From positions 20,144 through 84,143 of the forward strand of contig JABLXC010000011.1 of the NCBI GenBank assembly GCA_013178185.1: DNA of 64,000 nt. Reading direction: 5' to 3'. Below the pieces are notes generated by a model that saw only the letters and a program-made list of their open reading frames with translations, had not been told where the DNA came from and ran no database searches. The stretch comes from Anaerolineae bacterium. Lineage in GTDB: Bacteria > Chloroflexota > Anaerolineae > Anaerolineales > Anaerolineaceae. Position numbers and translations under genes: made by a program. Positions 1 through 6,772 of the stretch are shown here, piece by piece (position 1 is the stretch's first letter; each line of letters begins with the position of its first letter).

Positions 1-276
1 CCACCGCTTAGGATTTTTTGGCTGACTCAAAAGGTTTATTTGGCCGGCATCGAGAACCATGAACTGGATGGCATACCCGTGAAAATATACGGGATTGAAA
101 AAACCATCGCGGATTGTTTTAAGTTTCGAAATAAAATCGGTTCAGATGTGGCTCTGGAAGCGCTGAGGGATTACCGGAAACGTGAAGGTTTCAATATCGA
201 AACCATACTCCATTATGCTCGGATCGATCGGGTAGAGCGGGTCATCAAGCCTTACCTGGAGGCTTTTATGGTTTGA
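1..276 (+). CDS. AbiEi-family type IV antitoxin, C-terminal part (5' end outside window)
   Basis: The reading frame is open from base 1, so the gene starts left of the window. About 91 residues are visible. The segment KIYGIEKTIADCFKFRNKIG followed by ALRDYRKREGFN is characteristic of the C-terminal part of AbiEi-like antitoxin/transcription regulators, which repress their own operon and neutralise the AbiEii nucleotidyltransferase toxin. The usual overlapping abiEii gene is not found downstream: after the stop there are 96 bases and then an unrelated gene. The antitoxin is therefore an orphan in this direction, or its toxin was lost. Family assignment is from recognised sequence; function in this cell is inferred. 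Confidence 0.75.
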   Translation, partial: PPLRIFWLTQKVYLAGIENHELDGIPVKIYGIEKTIADCFKFRNKIGSDVALEALRDYRKREGFNIETILHYARIDRVERVIKPYLEAFMV

Positions 277-372
277 GCTTGTTTTATTAATCGTTGATGA
301 TAGTTGCGAATAACCAAACCTTGGAATATTATATCAAGTGGAAAATCTAACACTCAAAGGAGGTTGTAGAAA

Positions 373-1080
373 ATGGTCGAAGATAATAAATCATCGTACC
401 CAACAATCCCTGTAAAGCATTGGTGGGTTATTCGTAATAAATTCAAACAAAGTATACCTGCTACTGTAACTGCTGGATTTCTGGCAACTGCCTTGGATAT
501 GAAAGAGAATTCTGCAAAGGCAAATATCTTGCCTGCATTAATTAATTTTAAGATCGTGGATGAGAATGGAAAACCAACAGATAGAGCAAGACAATGGCGT
601 GACGATGAACTATATCCATCGGTTTGCCAACTGATACGGGAAGAAATTTATCCACAAGAGTTACTCGATGCACAACCTCCGCCGTCACCAAGTCGGGAAA
701 TTGTTGAACGGTGGTTTGCTAATAAGACAGGTGTCGGAGAAGTAGCTGCAAGAAAAATGGCTCAGGTATTTATTCTTCTCTGTGAAGCCAATCCTTCTGG
801 TGGTCAGGAGATTACTGCTACTCAAACCGGTAAACCTGCCCAGCGGAGACCAAAGCCGCTTAAAAGTAAATCAGAAGAAAAAGCAATAACAGCAACAACA
901 ATAGAACCCACACCAATTTCACAACACCAAATTCAGTCTAAGCCGCTTTCGGCAGTAGTCCCATCGTTGCATATAGACATTCAAATTCATATTTCTCCAG
1001 AGGCATCAGCAACACAGATCGACCAAATTTTTGCAAGCATGGCAACGCATTTAAGCAAGCTAATGAAACGCGATGAATGA
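373..1080 (+). CDS. DUF5343-like protein
   Basis: A 235-residue protein. The first 100 residues (YPTIPVKHWW, then KQSIPATVT, then a segment ending in EEIYPQELLDA) match what I know of DUF5343, a winged-helix-like family of unknown function common in mobile and defence loci. Residues 140-200 are Gln/Thr/Pro-rich and probably a flexible linker. The C-terminal 35 residues (HIDIQIHISPEASATQIDQI) form an amphipathic tail often seen in this family. A strong ribosome site (AAAGGAGG) lies before the ATG. The end overlaps the next gene by 8 bases, so the two are co-translated. The DNA is AT-rich compared with the rest of the window, as expected for acquired DNA. Biochemical role unknown. Confidence 0.65.
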   Translation: MVEDNKSSYPTIPVKHWWVIRNKFKQSIPATVTAGFLATALDMKENSAKANILPALINFKIVDENGKPTDRARQWRDDELYPSVCQLIREEIYPQELLDAQPPPSPSREIVERWFANKTGVGEVAARKMAQVFILLCEANPSGGQEITATQTGKPAQRRPKPLKSKSEEKAITATTIEPTPISQHQIQSKPLSAVVPSLHIDIQIHISPEASATQIDQIFASMATHLSKLMKRDE

Positions 1081-1588
1081 TCTACCCAAAAAGACGTTGG
1101 AAATTGCCAGAGCTATTCAAAACGAAGTTCCCCGAACTGGAATTCCCACTGAAATTGGCTCTACACCAAAATCAGAGCAGGTATTAGCTTCGTCCGTAGT
1201 AAAAGGAACACGAGGGTACATTGAGCAGGTTGTAAACCAAATCAATGGTTGCTACGAGGATGCATGGTTTGATGCATGTGCGGTTATGGTTCGTCGTTTG
1301 ATTGAAACCCTTATTATCGAGGCATATGAATCTTACGGTTTATCTGGAAAAATTAAGAACCCAAACGGTGATTTCTTCTTTTTGAAAGATTTAATTGAGT
1401 GCGTTCTTTCGGAATCGACATGGAACCTAAGTAGAAATACTAAATCCTCCTTACGAAGCCTCAAGAACATCGGAGATCTCTCAGCACATAATCGCCGGTA
1501 TATTGCACACCGTTCTGATATTGATAGAATTATTCCTGACATCCGTGTTGTTGTGCAGGAATTTCTTTATCTCTCTCGGTTAAAATAA
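1073..1588 (+). CDS. DUF4145-like/HEPN-like hypothetical protein
   Basis: A 171-residue, mainly helical protein that starts inside the previous gene (8-base overlap). The pattern CAVMVRRLIETLIIEAYES in the middle and SLKNIGDLSAHNRR near residue 137 resembles DUF4145/HEPN-type domains, where a helix pair ends in a conserved His after a small-residue turn. I see no canonical R-x4-6-H HEPN RNase motif, so nuclease activity should not be assumed. Its place between a DUF5343 protein and a methyltransferase cassette suggests it works with them, perhaps as a partner or sensor subunit. That is inference from position only. Confidence 0.45.
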   Translation: MNDLPKKTLEIARAIQNEVPRTGIPTEIGSTPKSEQVLASSVVKGTRGYIEQVVNQINGCYEDAWFDACAVMVRRLIETLIIEAYESYGLSGKIKNPNGDFFFLKDLIECVLSESTWNLSRNTKSSLRSLKNIGDLSAHNRRYIAHRSDIDRIIPDIRVVVQEFLYLSRLK

Positions 1589-1632
1589 GATTCATTTTTT
1601 GGGCAATTTGAAATAGTCCGAAAGAAAGTGTT

Positions 1633-3102
1633 ATGGCAAATCGTCGCTCTTTTAAGACCGATATAAGTTTCCTCGAAAAGATATCAATTGGCGCAATTGG
1701 TACTCGCCGTGTTTTTGATGATTTAATCCGCCAAGGCCATCAACCACTTGAGTTAGAACGTGGTTCAATGAGCTATAAGATTTGGAAAGCAATAAAAATT
1801 AAGCGAATCCGAGTGCCAGATTTGTTATGTGTTGATTGTGGTAGAAGGACTGAATCAAGGGCTAAAACGAAATTAGAAATCACCATGTCTCATTCTTTCT
1901 CTGATCCGGAAAGAGCATGGGATCATGGTCTTGAGGACAATGATTTAGTTGCATTAGTTGTGTGCCACAAGTCAGGATCTCAACCTATCGATTGGATTGC
2001 TGATGAATTGGTTCAATACATAGTAGTTGGTGATCTTCGTACCGCACAAAAAGCAAACTTGGCAAAAAGCGAACGTCCAAAAGGGGCACAAGAGGGGTTT
2101 GAAGCACGGATAACTTGGCCTTCATGCTCTGCGACTGCCTCTGGTGTTATTACTGATATAGGTGATGATCGGTTGAGTTACCGGAAATCACAAAGCAACC
2201 GAAAACAAACACTTAAATTATTAAGGAGTGGCATTCGTTTTTCACCAATTGTGCGTGTTGGGGATACTGTAACTGAAAATCAAATAATCGCGTCTGTTAT
2301 ACCTATATATCTTAATATTCCTTGTTCTCACGGAATGACTGAGGAAACCTACATTACGAATCTGACAAGCTCTTCAATGAGTGACCGTTATACAGCAGCC
2401 AAGGCATTATCTCATTTCAGGACCGAGTCTTCAATCAGGGCACTTGTCAGTAAAATATCGGACACTAAAGATCATATCTATGTTCGCTTGGAGGCTGCCG
2501 CAAGTCTAGCCATACTCGGAGACCAACGAGGTCTTGTGTTTATCAAAGATCGATTGTCCGACGAGATATTACCAAATCGATTAGAAGCTGTGATCGTTTT
2601 AGGGGAGATTGGTAATAATGGTGCAATAAGACTTCTGGTTGATACTCTAAAAGATGGTCGTCAAGATTCAGAGATTCGCGCCGGTGCAGCATGGGCACTT
2701 GGTGAGATTAAAGACAAGTCCACGATTAGTACTCTATTGTCAAGCTTCTTGTTAGTAGAGGAAAATATAAGAATTGAAGCAGCTCGAGCGTTAGTGAAAC
2801 TGGCTATAGAACACACCCCTGAATTAATCAACGAGTTTTCTACAGTAGAACCCAACATTCGTCCAGGTTTGGCTTGGGCGCTTAGTAAGGCAGAGAAATT
2901 TACATTTGATCAAATGCAAACTGCTTTAGTAGATGAAAATGCAAGAATTTGGGTTTCATATATGCTTGGTACTCAAGAACCCCAGAGATTTATTGAAGAG
3001 ATTGAGGGGTTACGCAAGAAGGATCCGGAAGTATATTTTGCCGTATCGGTGTTGTGGCAAATATTTAATTCATGGATATTTGGTTTAGAGGAATACGGAT
3101 GA
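1633..3102 (+). CDS. HEAT-repeat protein with possible N-terminal nuclease domain
   Basis: A 489-residue protein with two parts. Residues about 55-110 contain VPDLLCVDCGRR, then E74-x-R-x-K78, then KLEITMSHS and DLVALVVC. P62-D63 followed by an acidic residue and a Lys/Arg is reminiscent of PD-(D/E)xK nucleases, and C66/C69 could bind a metal. Residues 245-470 are repeated helical units (AAKALSHF, EAAASLAILGD, EAVIVLGEIG, AAWALGEIKD, AARALVKLA) typical of HEAT/PBS-lyase repeats. The stop overlaps the methyltransferase start (ATGA), indicating translational coupling. In that context I infer this is the restriction or effector partner of the methyltransferase. The nuclease assignment is weak from sequence alone. 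Confidence 0.5.
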   Translation: MANRRSFKTDISFLEKISIGAIGTRRVFDDLIRQGHQPLELERGSMSYKIWKAIKIKRIRVPDLLCVDCGRRTESRAKTKLEITMSHSFSDPERAWDHGLEDNDLVALVVCHKSGSQPIDWIADELVQYIVVGDLRTAQKANLAKSERPKGAQEGFEARITWPSCSATASGVITDIGDDRLSYRKSQSNRKQTLKLLRSGIRFSPIVRVGDTVTENQIIASVIPIYLNIPCSHGMTEETYITNLTSSSMSDRYTAAKALSHFRTESSIRALVSKISDTKDHIYVRLEAAASLAILGDQRGLVFIKDRLSDEILPNRLEAVIVLGEIGNNGAIRLLVDTLKDGRQDSEIRAGAAWALGEIKDKSTISTLLSSFLLVEENIRIEAARALVKLAIEHTPELINEFSTVEPNIRPGLAWALSKAEKFTFDQMQTALVDENARIWVSYMLGTQEPQRFIEEIEGLRKKDPEVYFAVSVLWQIFNSWIFGLEEYG

Positions 3103-4121
3103 TATCCTTACCTGACCCCATTTACAGTACACGATGCGGGAAAGCATACTTGGGAGATGCTTTGGAGTTAATGGCGGGTTTACCAGCCGATTCGATTGAT
3201 CTGGTTGTTACTTCTCCACCGTTTGCTTTGCAGCGGAAGAAAGAATATGGAAACCACGATCAGGAAGTATATGTTGATTGGTTATTGGGGTTTACTCAAG
3301 AAATCAAGAGGATCTTAAAACCGTCTGGAAGTTTTGTTATTGATCTTGGTGGTGCTTATCAAAAAGGTCGACCAATAAGATCACTTTATAACTATCGGGT
3401 TTTGATAAGGCTTTGTGATGAACAAGGATGGAACCTGGCTGAGGAGTTTTTTTGGTTTAATCCAGCAAAATTACCTTCACCGATAGAGTGGGTTAATAAA
3501 CGAAAAATTCGAGCCAAGGATGCTGTAAATACAGTATGGTGGTTATCAAAAATTGATAACCCTAAGGCAAACATAACTAATGTATTAGCCCCTTACTCAG
3601 ACCGAATGAAGCGACTCTTAACTAATAGCGAGAAGTATTACACTCCTAAGAAAAGACCCTCAGGTCATGACATTAGTGGTAGATTTGGCGAGGATAAAGG
3701 TGGAGCAATTCCTTCGAATTTGTTACAAATACCAAATACAGAAAGCAATTCGCAATATTTGCGTTTTTGTAAAATAGTTGGATCAAGGGGGCACCCAGCC
3801 CGTTTCCCTCAGAAGCTGCCCGAATTTTTTATAAATTTTCTTACGGATTTGGGTGATACGGTTTTAGATATCTTTGCTGGTTCTAATACAACCGGAGCAA
3901 CTGCTGAAGCATTGTGTCGCCAATGGATGGCTTTTGAACTCGATCAACGATACTTGGCTGAATCAGCGTTTCGATTCTTGCCAGACGCAAATGAAGATGC
4001 GGTAATCTCCTTATATAATCAACTGTGTACAAAGGGAGCAAGAAATATAAGGCTGGCTCAGGTATCTCAACCTCGCCTGTTCGATGAACCATCAGATTAT
4101 TGTGTTCAGGATAACGAGTAA
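3099..4121 (+). CDS. Site-specific DNA methyltransferase, beta class (probably N4-cytosine)
   Basis: I choose the ATG at 3099, not the upstream in-frame ATG at 3072. It overlaps the previous stop as ATGA and has AGAGGAA in front. The 340-residue product has catalytic motif IV as TSPPF (S39-P40-P41-F42) near the N-terminus and the SAM-binding motif I as FAGSNTTG near residue 259. That order defines the beta class, and SPPF favours N4-cytosine over N6-adenine methylation. No specificity subunit is visible, so it probably recognises its own site, type II style. It closes the four-gene AT-rich cassette and would protect host DNA if the upstream HEAT protein is a nuclease. Confidence 0.85.
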   Translation: MISLPDPIYSTRCGKAYLGDALELMAGLPADSIDLVVTSPPFALQRKKEYGNHDQEVYVDWLLGFTQEIKRILKPSGSFVIDLGGAYQKGRPIRSLYNYRVLIRLCDEQGWNLAEEFFWFNPAKLPSPIEWVNKRKIRAKDAVNTVWWLSKIDNPKANITNVLAPYSDRMKRLLTNSEKYYTPKKRPSGHDISGRFGEDKGGAIPSNLLQIPNTESNSQYLRFCKIVGSRGHPARFPQKLPEFFINFLTDLGDTVLDIFAGSNTTGATAEALCRQWMAFELDQRYLAESAFRFLPDANEDAVISLYNQLCTKGARNIRLAQVSQPRLFDEPSDYCVQDNE

Positions 4122-4156
4122 ATAAGCAGATAGGAAGAGCTTTTCGCGTGTAAAGC

Positions 4157-4184
4157 TTGACTTTTCATACCATTCCTGTATAAT
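4157..4184 (+). promoter_or_regulatory. Sigma-70-type promoter for the excisionase transcript
   Basis: TTGACT (4157-4162) and TATAAT (4179-4184) are separated by 16 bases. The predicted start near 4191 would place both hairpins described below in the 5' leader of the excisionase gene. Confidence 0.6.
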
Positions 4185-4210
4185 TTCGTCAATCGAATAA
4201 TCTATGACTT

Positions 4211-4261
4211 ATACGTTGGCCGGATACTCCCACTGGGTGAGTGTTCCGGCGTTTGTTTTTT
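4211..4261 (+). terminator. Leader hairpin 1 (terminator-like), copy of a two-member repeat
   Basis: ATACGTTGGCCGG leads into a stem (GCCGGA at 4219 pairing with TCCGGC at 4245-4250, extended by ACTC/GAGT) that is followed by GTTTGTTTTTT. It could terminate the methyltransferase transcript or attenuate the excisionase transcript. Its 5' side and loop (CTCCCAC) recur in hairpin 2. Confidence 0.55.
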
Positions 4262-4329
4262 AGGAGGTGTGTTGGGTAGATTGAGCTAACAGAATAGTAT
4301 TGCCATCTGAATATTTAGTTTTTGTTTTT

Positions 4330-4380
4330 ATACGTCGGCCGGCGAGCTCCCACAGGAAAGGGATCGCTGGCCGTTTTGCT
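4330..4380 (+). terminator. Leader hairpin 2 (terminator-like), second copy
   Basis: ATACGTCGGCCGG leads into a nine-pair stem (GGCCGGCGA at 4337-4345 with TCGCTGGCC at 4364-4372, one G-U pair) followed by GTTTTGCTT. It shares ATACGTYGGCCGG and CTCCCAC with hairpin 1, 119 bases upstream. It ends about 20 bases before the excisionase ribosome site, so it may gate excisionase expression. Confidence 0.55.
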
Positions 4381-4402
4381 TAATGACCAGGAAGGAGTTG
4401 CT

Positions 4403-4600
4403 ATGTCTAACCAGGATGTCACAACCGAGATTTGCCTGCTGAATATCAGCCGGGCGTTCGCCTACCAGTTGATGCGCCAGGGCGAGATCCCCACGGTGAG
4501 GATCGGCAACGCGGTGCGAGTGCGCAAAGAAGACTTGCTGGTGTACATCGATCAGAACCGCCGAGGTTTCGGGTTCTCAAGCCGAACATGGCCTGAATGA
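4403..4600 (+). CDS. xis: Excisionase-type helix-turn-helix protein
   Basis: A 65-residue protein starting at the ATG at 4403, which has AAGGAG seven bases upstream. The frame is open further 5' but that part overlaps the leader hairpin. LLNISRAFAYQLMRQGEIPT followed by VRIGNAVRVRKEDLLVYID is the classic MerR-like winged helix of the excisionase/HTH_17 family. It probably bends att-site DNA and directs the neighbouring integrase towards excision, and it may also act as a repressor. Its position before int and next to a tRNA boundary supports this role. Confidence 0.8.
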   Translation: MSNQDVTTEICLLNISRAFAYQLMRQGEIPTVRIGNAVRVRKEDLLVYIDQNRRGFGFSSRTWPE

Positions 4601-4648
4601 TGATCGCCAAAATTGCCTAAGCGGTGGACGCTATTTACTAGAACAGAT

Positions 4649-4677
4649 TTGCTATCTTAATGGTTCAGTGTTACAAT
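4649..4677 (+). promoter_or_regulatory. Probable promoter of the integrase gene
   Basis: TTGCTA (4649-4654) and TACAAT (4672-4677) are spaced by 17 bases, about 120 bases before the int start. It is close to consensus, but only position supports it. Confidence 0.4.
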
Positions 4678-4722
4678 GCGCCCAGGACAGAGCACCTTAA
4701 AAACTGAAATAGGAATTCTGGC

Positions 4723-4746
4723 ACCGTGTCAAAGTACTGACACGGT
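4723..4746. promoter_or_regulatory. Perfect inverted repeat between xis and int
   Basis: ACCGTGTCA (4723-4731) and TGACACGGT (4738-4746) form a perfect nine-base dyad with a six-base centre. There is no following T-run, so it is more likely a protein-binding site (operator or recombinase/Xis arm site) than a terminator. Confidence 0.45.
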
Positions 4747-4796
4747 ACGCGATTGGACTCGTCGGTTCGCCGCTTCCTGGAAAGGAAGGAAATCAC

Positions 4797-5990
4797 ATGG
4801 CGCGACGAGGTAAGAACGAGGGCACGCTGTACCAGCGTCCCAACGGGCGCTGGCGCGCCCAGGTGTGCATCGATGGCAGCCGCGCCAGTTTCACCGCGGA
4901 CAGCAAAGCCGAGTGCCAGTCCTGGCTGCGCAAGATGCTCGACCAGGCTGAGCAGGACTGGAGCTACGCAGGCAGCAAGATGATGGTGGGGGAATACCTT
5001 CAGGTGTGGCTGGAAAATAGCCAGGCTTCACTACGTTTGAAAACCCATGACCAATATCGTCGGACAGTTGAGAAGCATATTCTCCCCCACGTCGGAAACA
5101 TCCGCCTGAAAGACCTGCGCCCGGAGCGCGTCGAGCGCTTGTACGCCTTATTGCTGAAGTCCGGCAGCGGTGTGCGCACGGTGCGCATCGTGCACGCGGT
5201 GTTGCACCGCTCGCTGGAAAAGGCGGTGCGCTATGGCTTGATTCTGCGCAACCCGACCGATGGCGCGGCTCTGCCGCAGTACAAGCACGCTGAGATGATG
5301 GTGCTGGATGAGACCCAGGTCTCGCAGCTCCTGGTGGCAGCCAAAGGTTCGCGCCACGAGGCGCTCTATCACCTGGCGGTCACCACCGGGATGCGCATGG
5401 GCGAGCTGTTCGGCTTGCGCTGGTCGGACCTGCATTGGGTGAGCGGCAGGATTTATGTGCGCCGCCAGGTGCAATACGTTCCCGGTCACGGCTGGAGCTT
5501 CGTGGAACCGAAGACGCGCTCTGGTCGGCGCACGATCAAGCTGGGCGAGAGCGCCTTGCAGGCTTTGCGGGAGCATTTGGAGAGGCAGCAGGGAGAACGA
5601 GTAGCAGCCGGGGAACGTTGGGTGGAATATGGCCTGATCTTTCCATCCAAGAGCGGCACGCCGTTGGACCCGAGCAACCTGCGCCTGGACTTCGCCCGCG
5701 TGTTACAGCGAGCTGGTTTGCCGAAGATCCGCTTCCACGATCTGCGCCACACGGCAGCCTCGCTGATGCTCAATCACGGCATCCCGGTGATTGTGGTGTC
5801 CAAGATGCTGGGGCACTCCAAGCCCAGCATCACCATGGACATCTACGGTCACCTGTACAACGAGATGCAAGACGAGGCAGCGCAGTTGATGGACGAGCTG
5901 GTCACGCCGATATGCACCCAATTGCACCCGAAAAACGAAAGCCTGCTCATCGAGCAGGCTGAACCCCCAGATGTGGGGGAAAAGCGGTGA
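4797..5990 (+). CDS. int: Tyrosine recombinase (site-specific integrase)
   Basis: A 397-residue integrase with the usual three parts. Residues 1-50 are an arm-binding AP2-like domain (GTLYQRPNGRWRAQV). Residues 60-160 are the SAM-like core-binding domain. The catalytic domain from about 170 carries R200 (TTGMRMGEL), K239, H314-x-x-R317 (HDLRHT), H340 (LGHS) and nucleophile Y350. All catalytic residues are present, so the enzyme should be active. The ribosome site AAGGAAGG precedes the ATG. Its stop lies 15 bases from the 3' end of a tRNA gene, the classic location for an integrase that uses a tRNA as attachment site. It probably mobilises the island to its left. Confidence 0.93.
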   Translation: MARRGKNEGTLYQRPNGRWRAQVCIDGSRASFTADSKAECQSWLRKMLDQAEQDWSYAGSKMMVGEYLQVWLENSQASLRLKTHDQYRRTVEKHILPHVGNIRLKDLRPERVERLYALLLKSGSGVRTVRIVHAVLHRSLEKAVRYGLILRNPTDGAALPQYKHAEMMVLDETQVSQLLVAAKGSRHEALYHLAVTTGMRMGELFGLRWSDLHWVSGRIYVRRQVQYVPGHGWSFVEPKTRSGRRTIKLGESALQALREHLERQQGERVAAGERWVEYGLIFPSKSGTPLDPSNLRLDFARVLQRAGLPKIRFHDLRHTAASLMLNHGIPVIVVSKMLGHSKPSITMDIYGHLYNEMQDEAAQLMDELVTPICTQLHPKNESLLIEQAEPPDVGEKR

Positions 5991-6005
5991 AATCACCGCC
6001 AGATC

Positions 6006-6050
6006 TGGCGCCCCCGGAGGGACTCGAACCCCCAACCTACTGATTCGAAG
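6006..6050. other. Probable attachment-site core in the tRNA-Arg 3' half
   Basis: The 3' end of tRNA-Arg faces the integrase gene. Integrases of this kind usually recombine within the T-arm to anticodon region and leave a direct repeat of the tRNA 3' part at the far end of the island. I found no second copy in the window, so the other boundary should lie left of base 1. The exact core is not determined. Confidence 0.45.
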
Positions 6051-6081
6051 TCAGGCGCTCTATCCATTGAGCTACGGGGGC
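6006..6081 (-). tRNA. tRNA-Arg (anticodon UCG)
   Basis: Read on the minus strand, 76 bases including encoded CCA fold as a complete cloverleaf: acceptor GCCCCCG/CGGGGGC, D-arm GCTC/GAGC, anticodon loop CTTCGAA with anticodon TCG (reads CGA), T-arm GGGGG-TTCGAGT-CCCTC. The D-loop sequence AATGGATA is typical of arginine tRNAs. The gene is intact despite the adjacent island. Confidence 0.93.
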
Positions 6082-6142
6082 AACTGTAGATGCTTCTATT
6101 ATAACCGAAAAAAGAAATCCAAAAACAGGATTCCGCGACGGC

Positions 6143-6171
6143 TTGACAAAACCGGATAAAGCAGGTATTAT
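6143..6171 (+). promoter_or_regulatory. Promoter of the copper operon
   Basis: TTGACA (6143-6148) and TATTAT (6166-6171) are spaced by 17 bases, near-consensus for the housekeeping sigma factor. The expected transcription start is about 6178, just before the CsoR operator candidate. Confidence 0.7.
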
Positions 6172-6185
6172 TTAACTTGATCATA

Positions 6186-6209
6186 ACCCCTCCCCCATGG
6201 GGGGGGTGT
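6186..6209. promoter_or_regulatory. CsoR operator candidate
   Basis: A C-tract/G-tract dyad with CCCCCATGGGGG at its centre and ACCCC/GGGGT-like flanks lies between the promoter and the CsoR start. CsoR-type repressors bind G/C-tract inverted repeats of this kind. Its position at the transcription start fits autoregulated, copper-released repression. Confidence 0.6.
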
Positions 6210-6220
6210 AAGGAGAAAAA

Positions 6221-6493
6221 ATGCGAGACCGAGAAGACACCTTACGCAGGTTGAAGACCATCGAGGGACATTTACGCGGTATCCAGCGCATGTTGGAGGA
6301 GGACGCCTACTGCATTGACGTGATCCGCCAGATCCAGGCGGTGCAGTCGGCGCTCAACAAGGTCAGCACACAGATCCTGGATACGCACCTGAATTCCTGC
6401 CTGGTTTCGGCCATGGACAGCGGTGACCCAAACGAGCGCCGCCGGGTGCTACAAGAGATCACCGAGGTGTTCGAGACAGCATCAAAGGTGTAA
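6221..6493 (+). CDS. csoR: CsoR-family copper-sensing repressor
   Basis: A 90-residue all-helical regulator (DUF156/CsoR family). RRLKTIEGHLRGIQRMLEED is the family signature. The Cu(I) ligands of CsoR are all present: C31, H56 and C60 (DTHLNSC). Metal binding across the dimer interface should release DNA. The gene starts the copper operon behind its own promoter and operator, and an AAGGAG site precedes the ATG. The CHC triad rules out the formaldehyde-sensing FrmR type and favours copper over nickel. Confidence 0.92.
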   Translation: MRDREDTLRRLKTIEGHLRGIQRMLEEDAYCIDVIRQIQAVQSALNKVSTQILDTHLNSCLVSAMDSGDPNERRRVLQEITEVFETASKV

Positions 6494-6549
6494 GCCCGGC
6501 AGTAGCGCTTTATCCGTTTACGATACGATTTCAAATTTGGAGGTTTATG

Positions 6550-6759
6550 ATGACCAGCGTGACCTATACCATCCCCAATATTTCGTGCAATCACTGCGTG
6601 CACACTATCAAGAACGAGTTGAGCGACCTGGAAGGCGTTAAGACGGTGGAAGCAGATGTAAACACCAGGAAAGCTACCATCATCTTCGAATCGCCCGCCA
6701 CCGAGGAGGAGATCATCAACCTGTTGAACGCCATCAACTACCCGCCCAAAGTGAACTGA
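6550..6759 (+). CDS. copZ: Copper chaperone with one HMA domain (CopZ-like)
   Basis: A 69-residue ferredoxin-like HMA domain with the Cu(I)-binding loop ISCNHC near the N-terminus. Two ATG codons occur in tandem (6547, 6550). I prefer 6550, which sits six bases after GGAGG. The protein should carry Cu(I) in the cytoplasm and deliver it to the CopA ATPase encoded 13 bases downstream, or to CsoR encoded upstream. Confidence 0.88.
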   Translation: MTSVTYTIPNISCNHCVHTIKNELSDLEGVKTVEADVNTRKATIIFESPATEEEIINLLNAINYPPKVN

Positions 6760-6772
6760 GGAGCAAGCGTAG

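Noticed and set aside
1..5990. Prophage
   Set aside because: No phage structural, lysis or replication genes are visible; integrase and excisionase alone fit a small genomic island.
5993..6184. Minus-strand ORF with SSMDRAPDFESVGWGFESLRG
   Set aside because: It is the tRNA-Arg gene read as protein, a well-known artefact.
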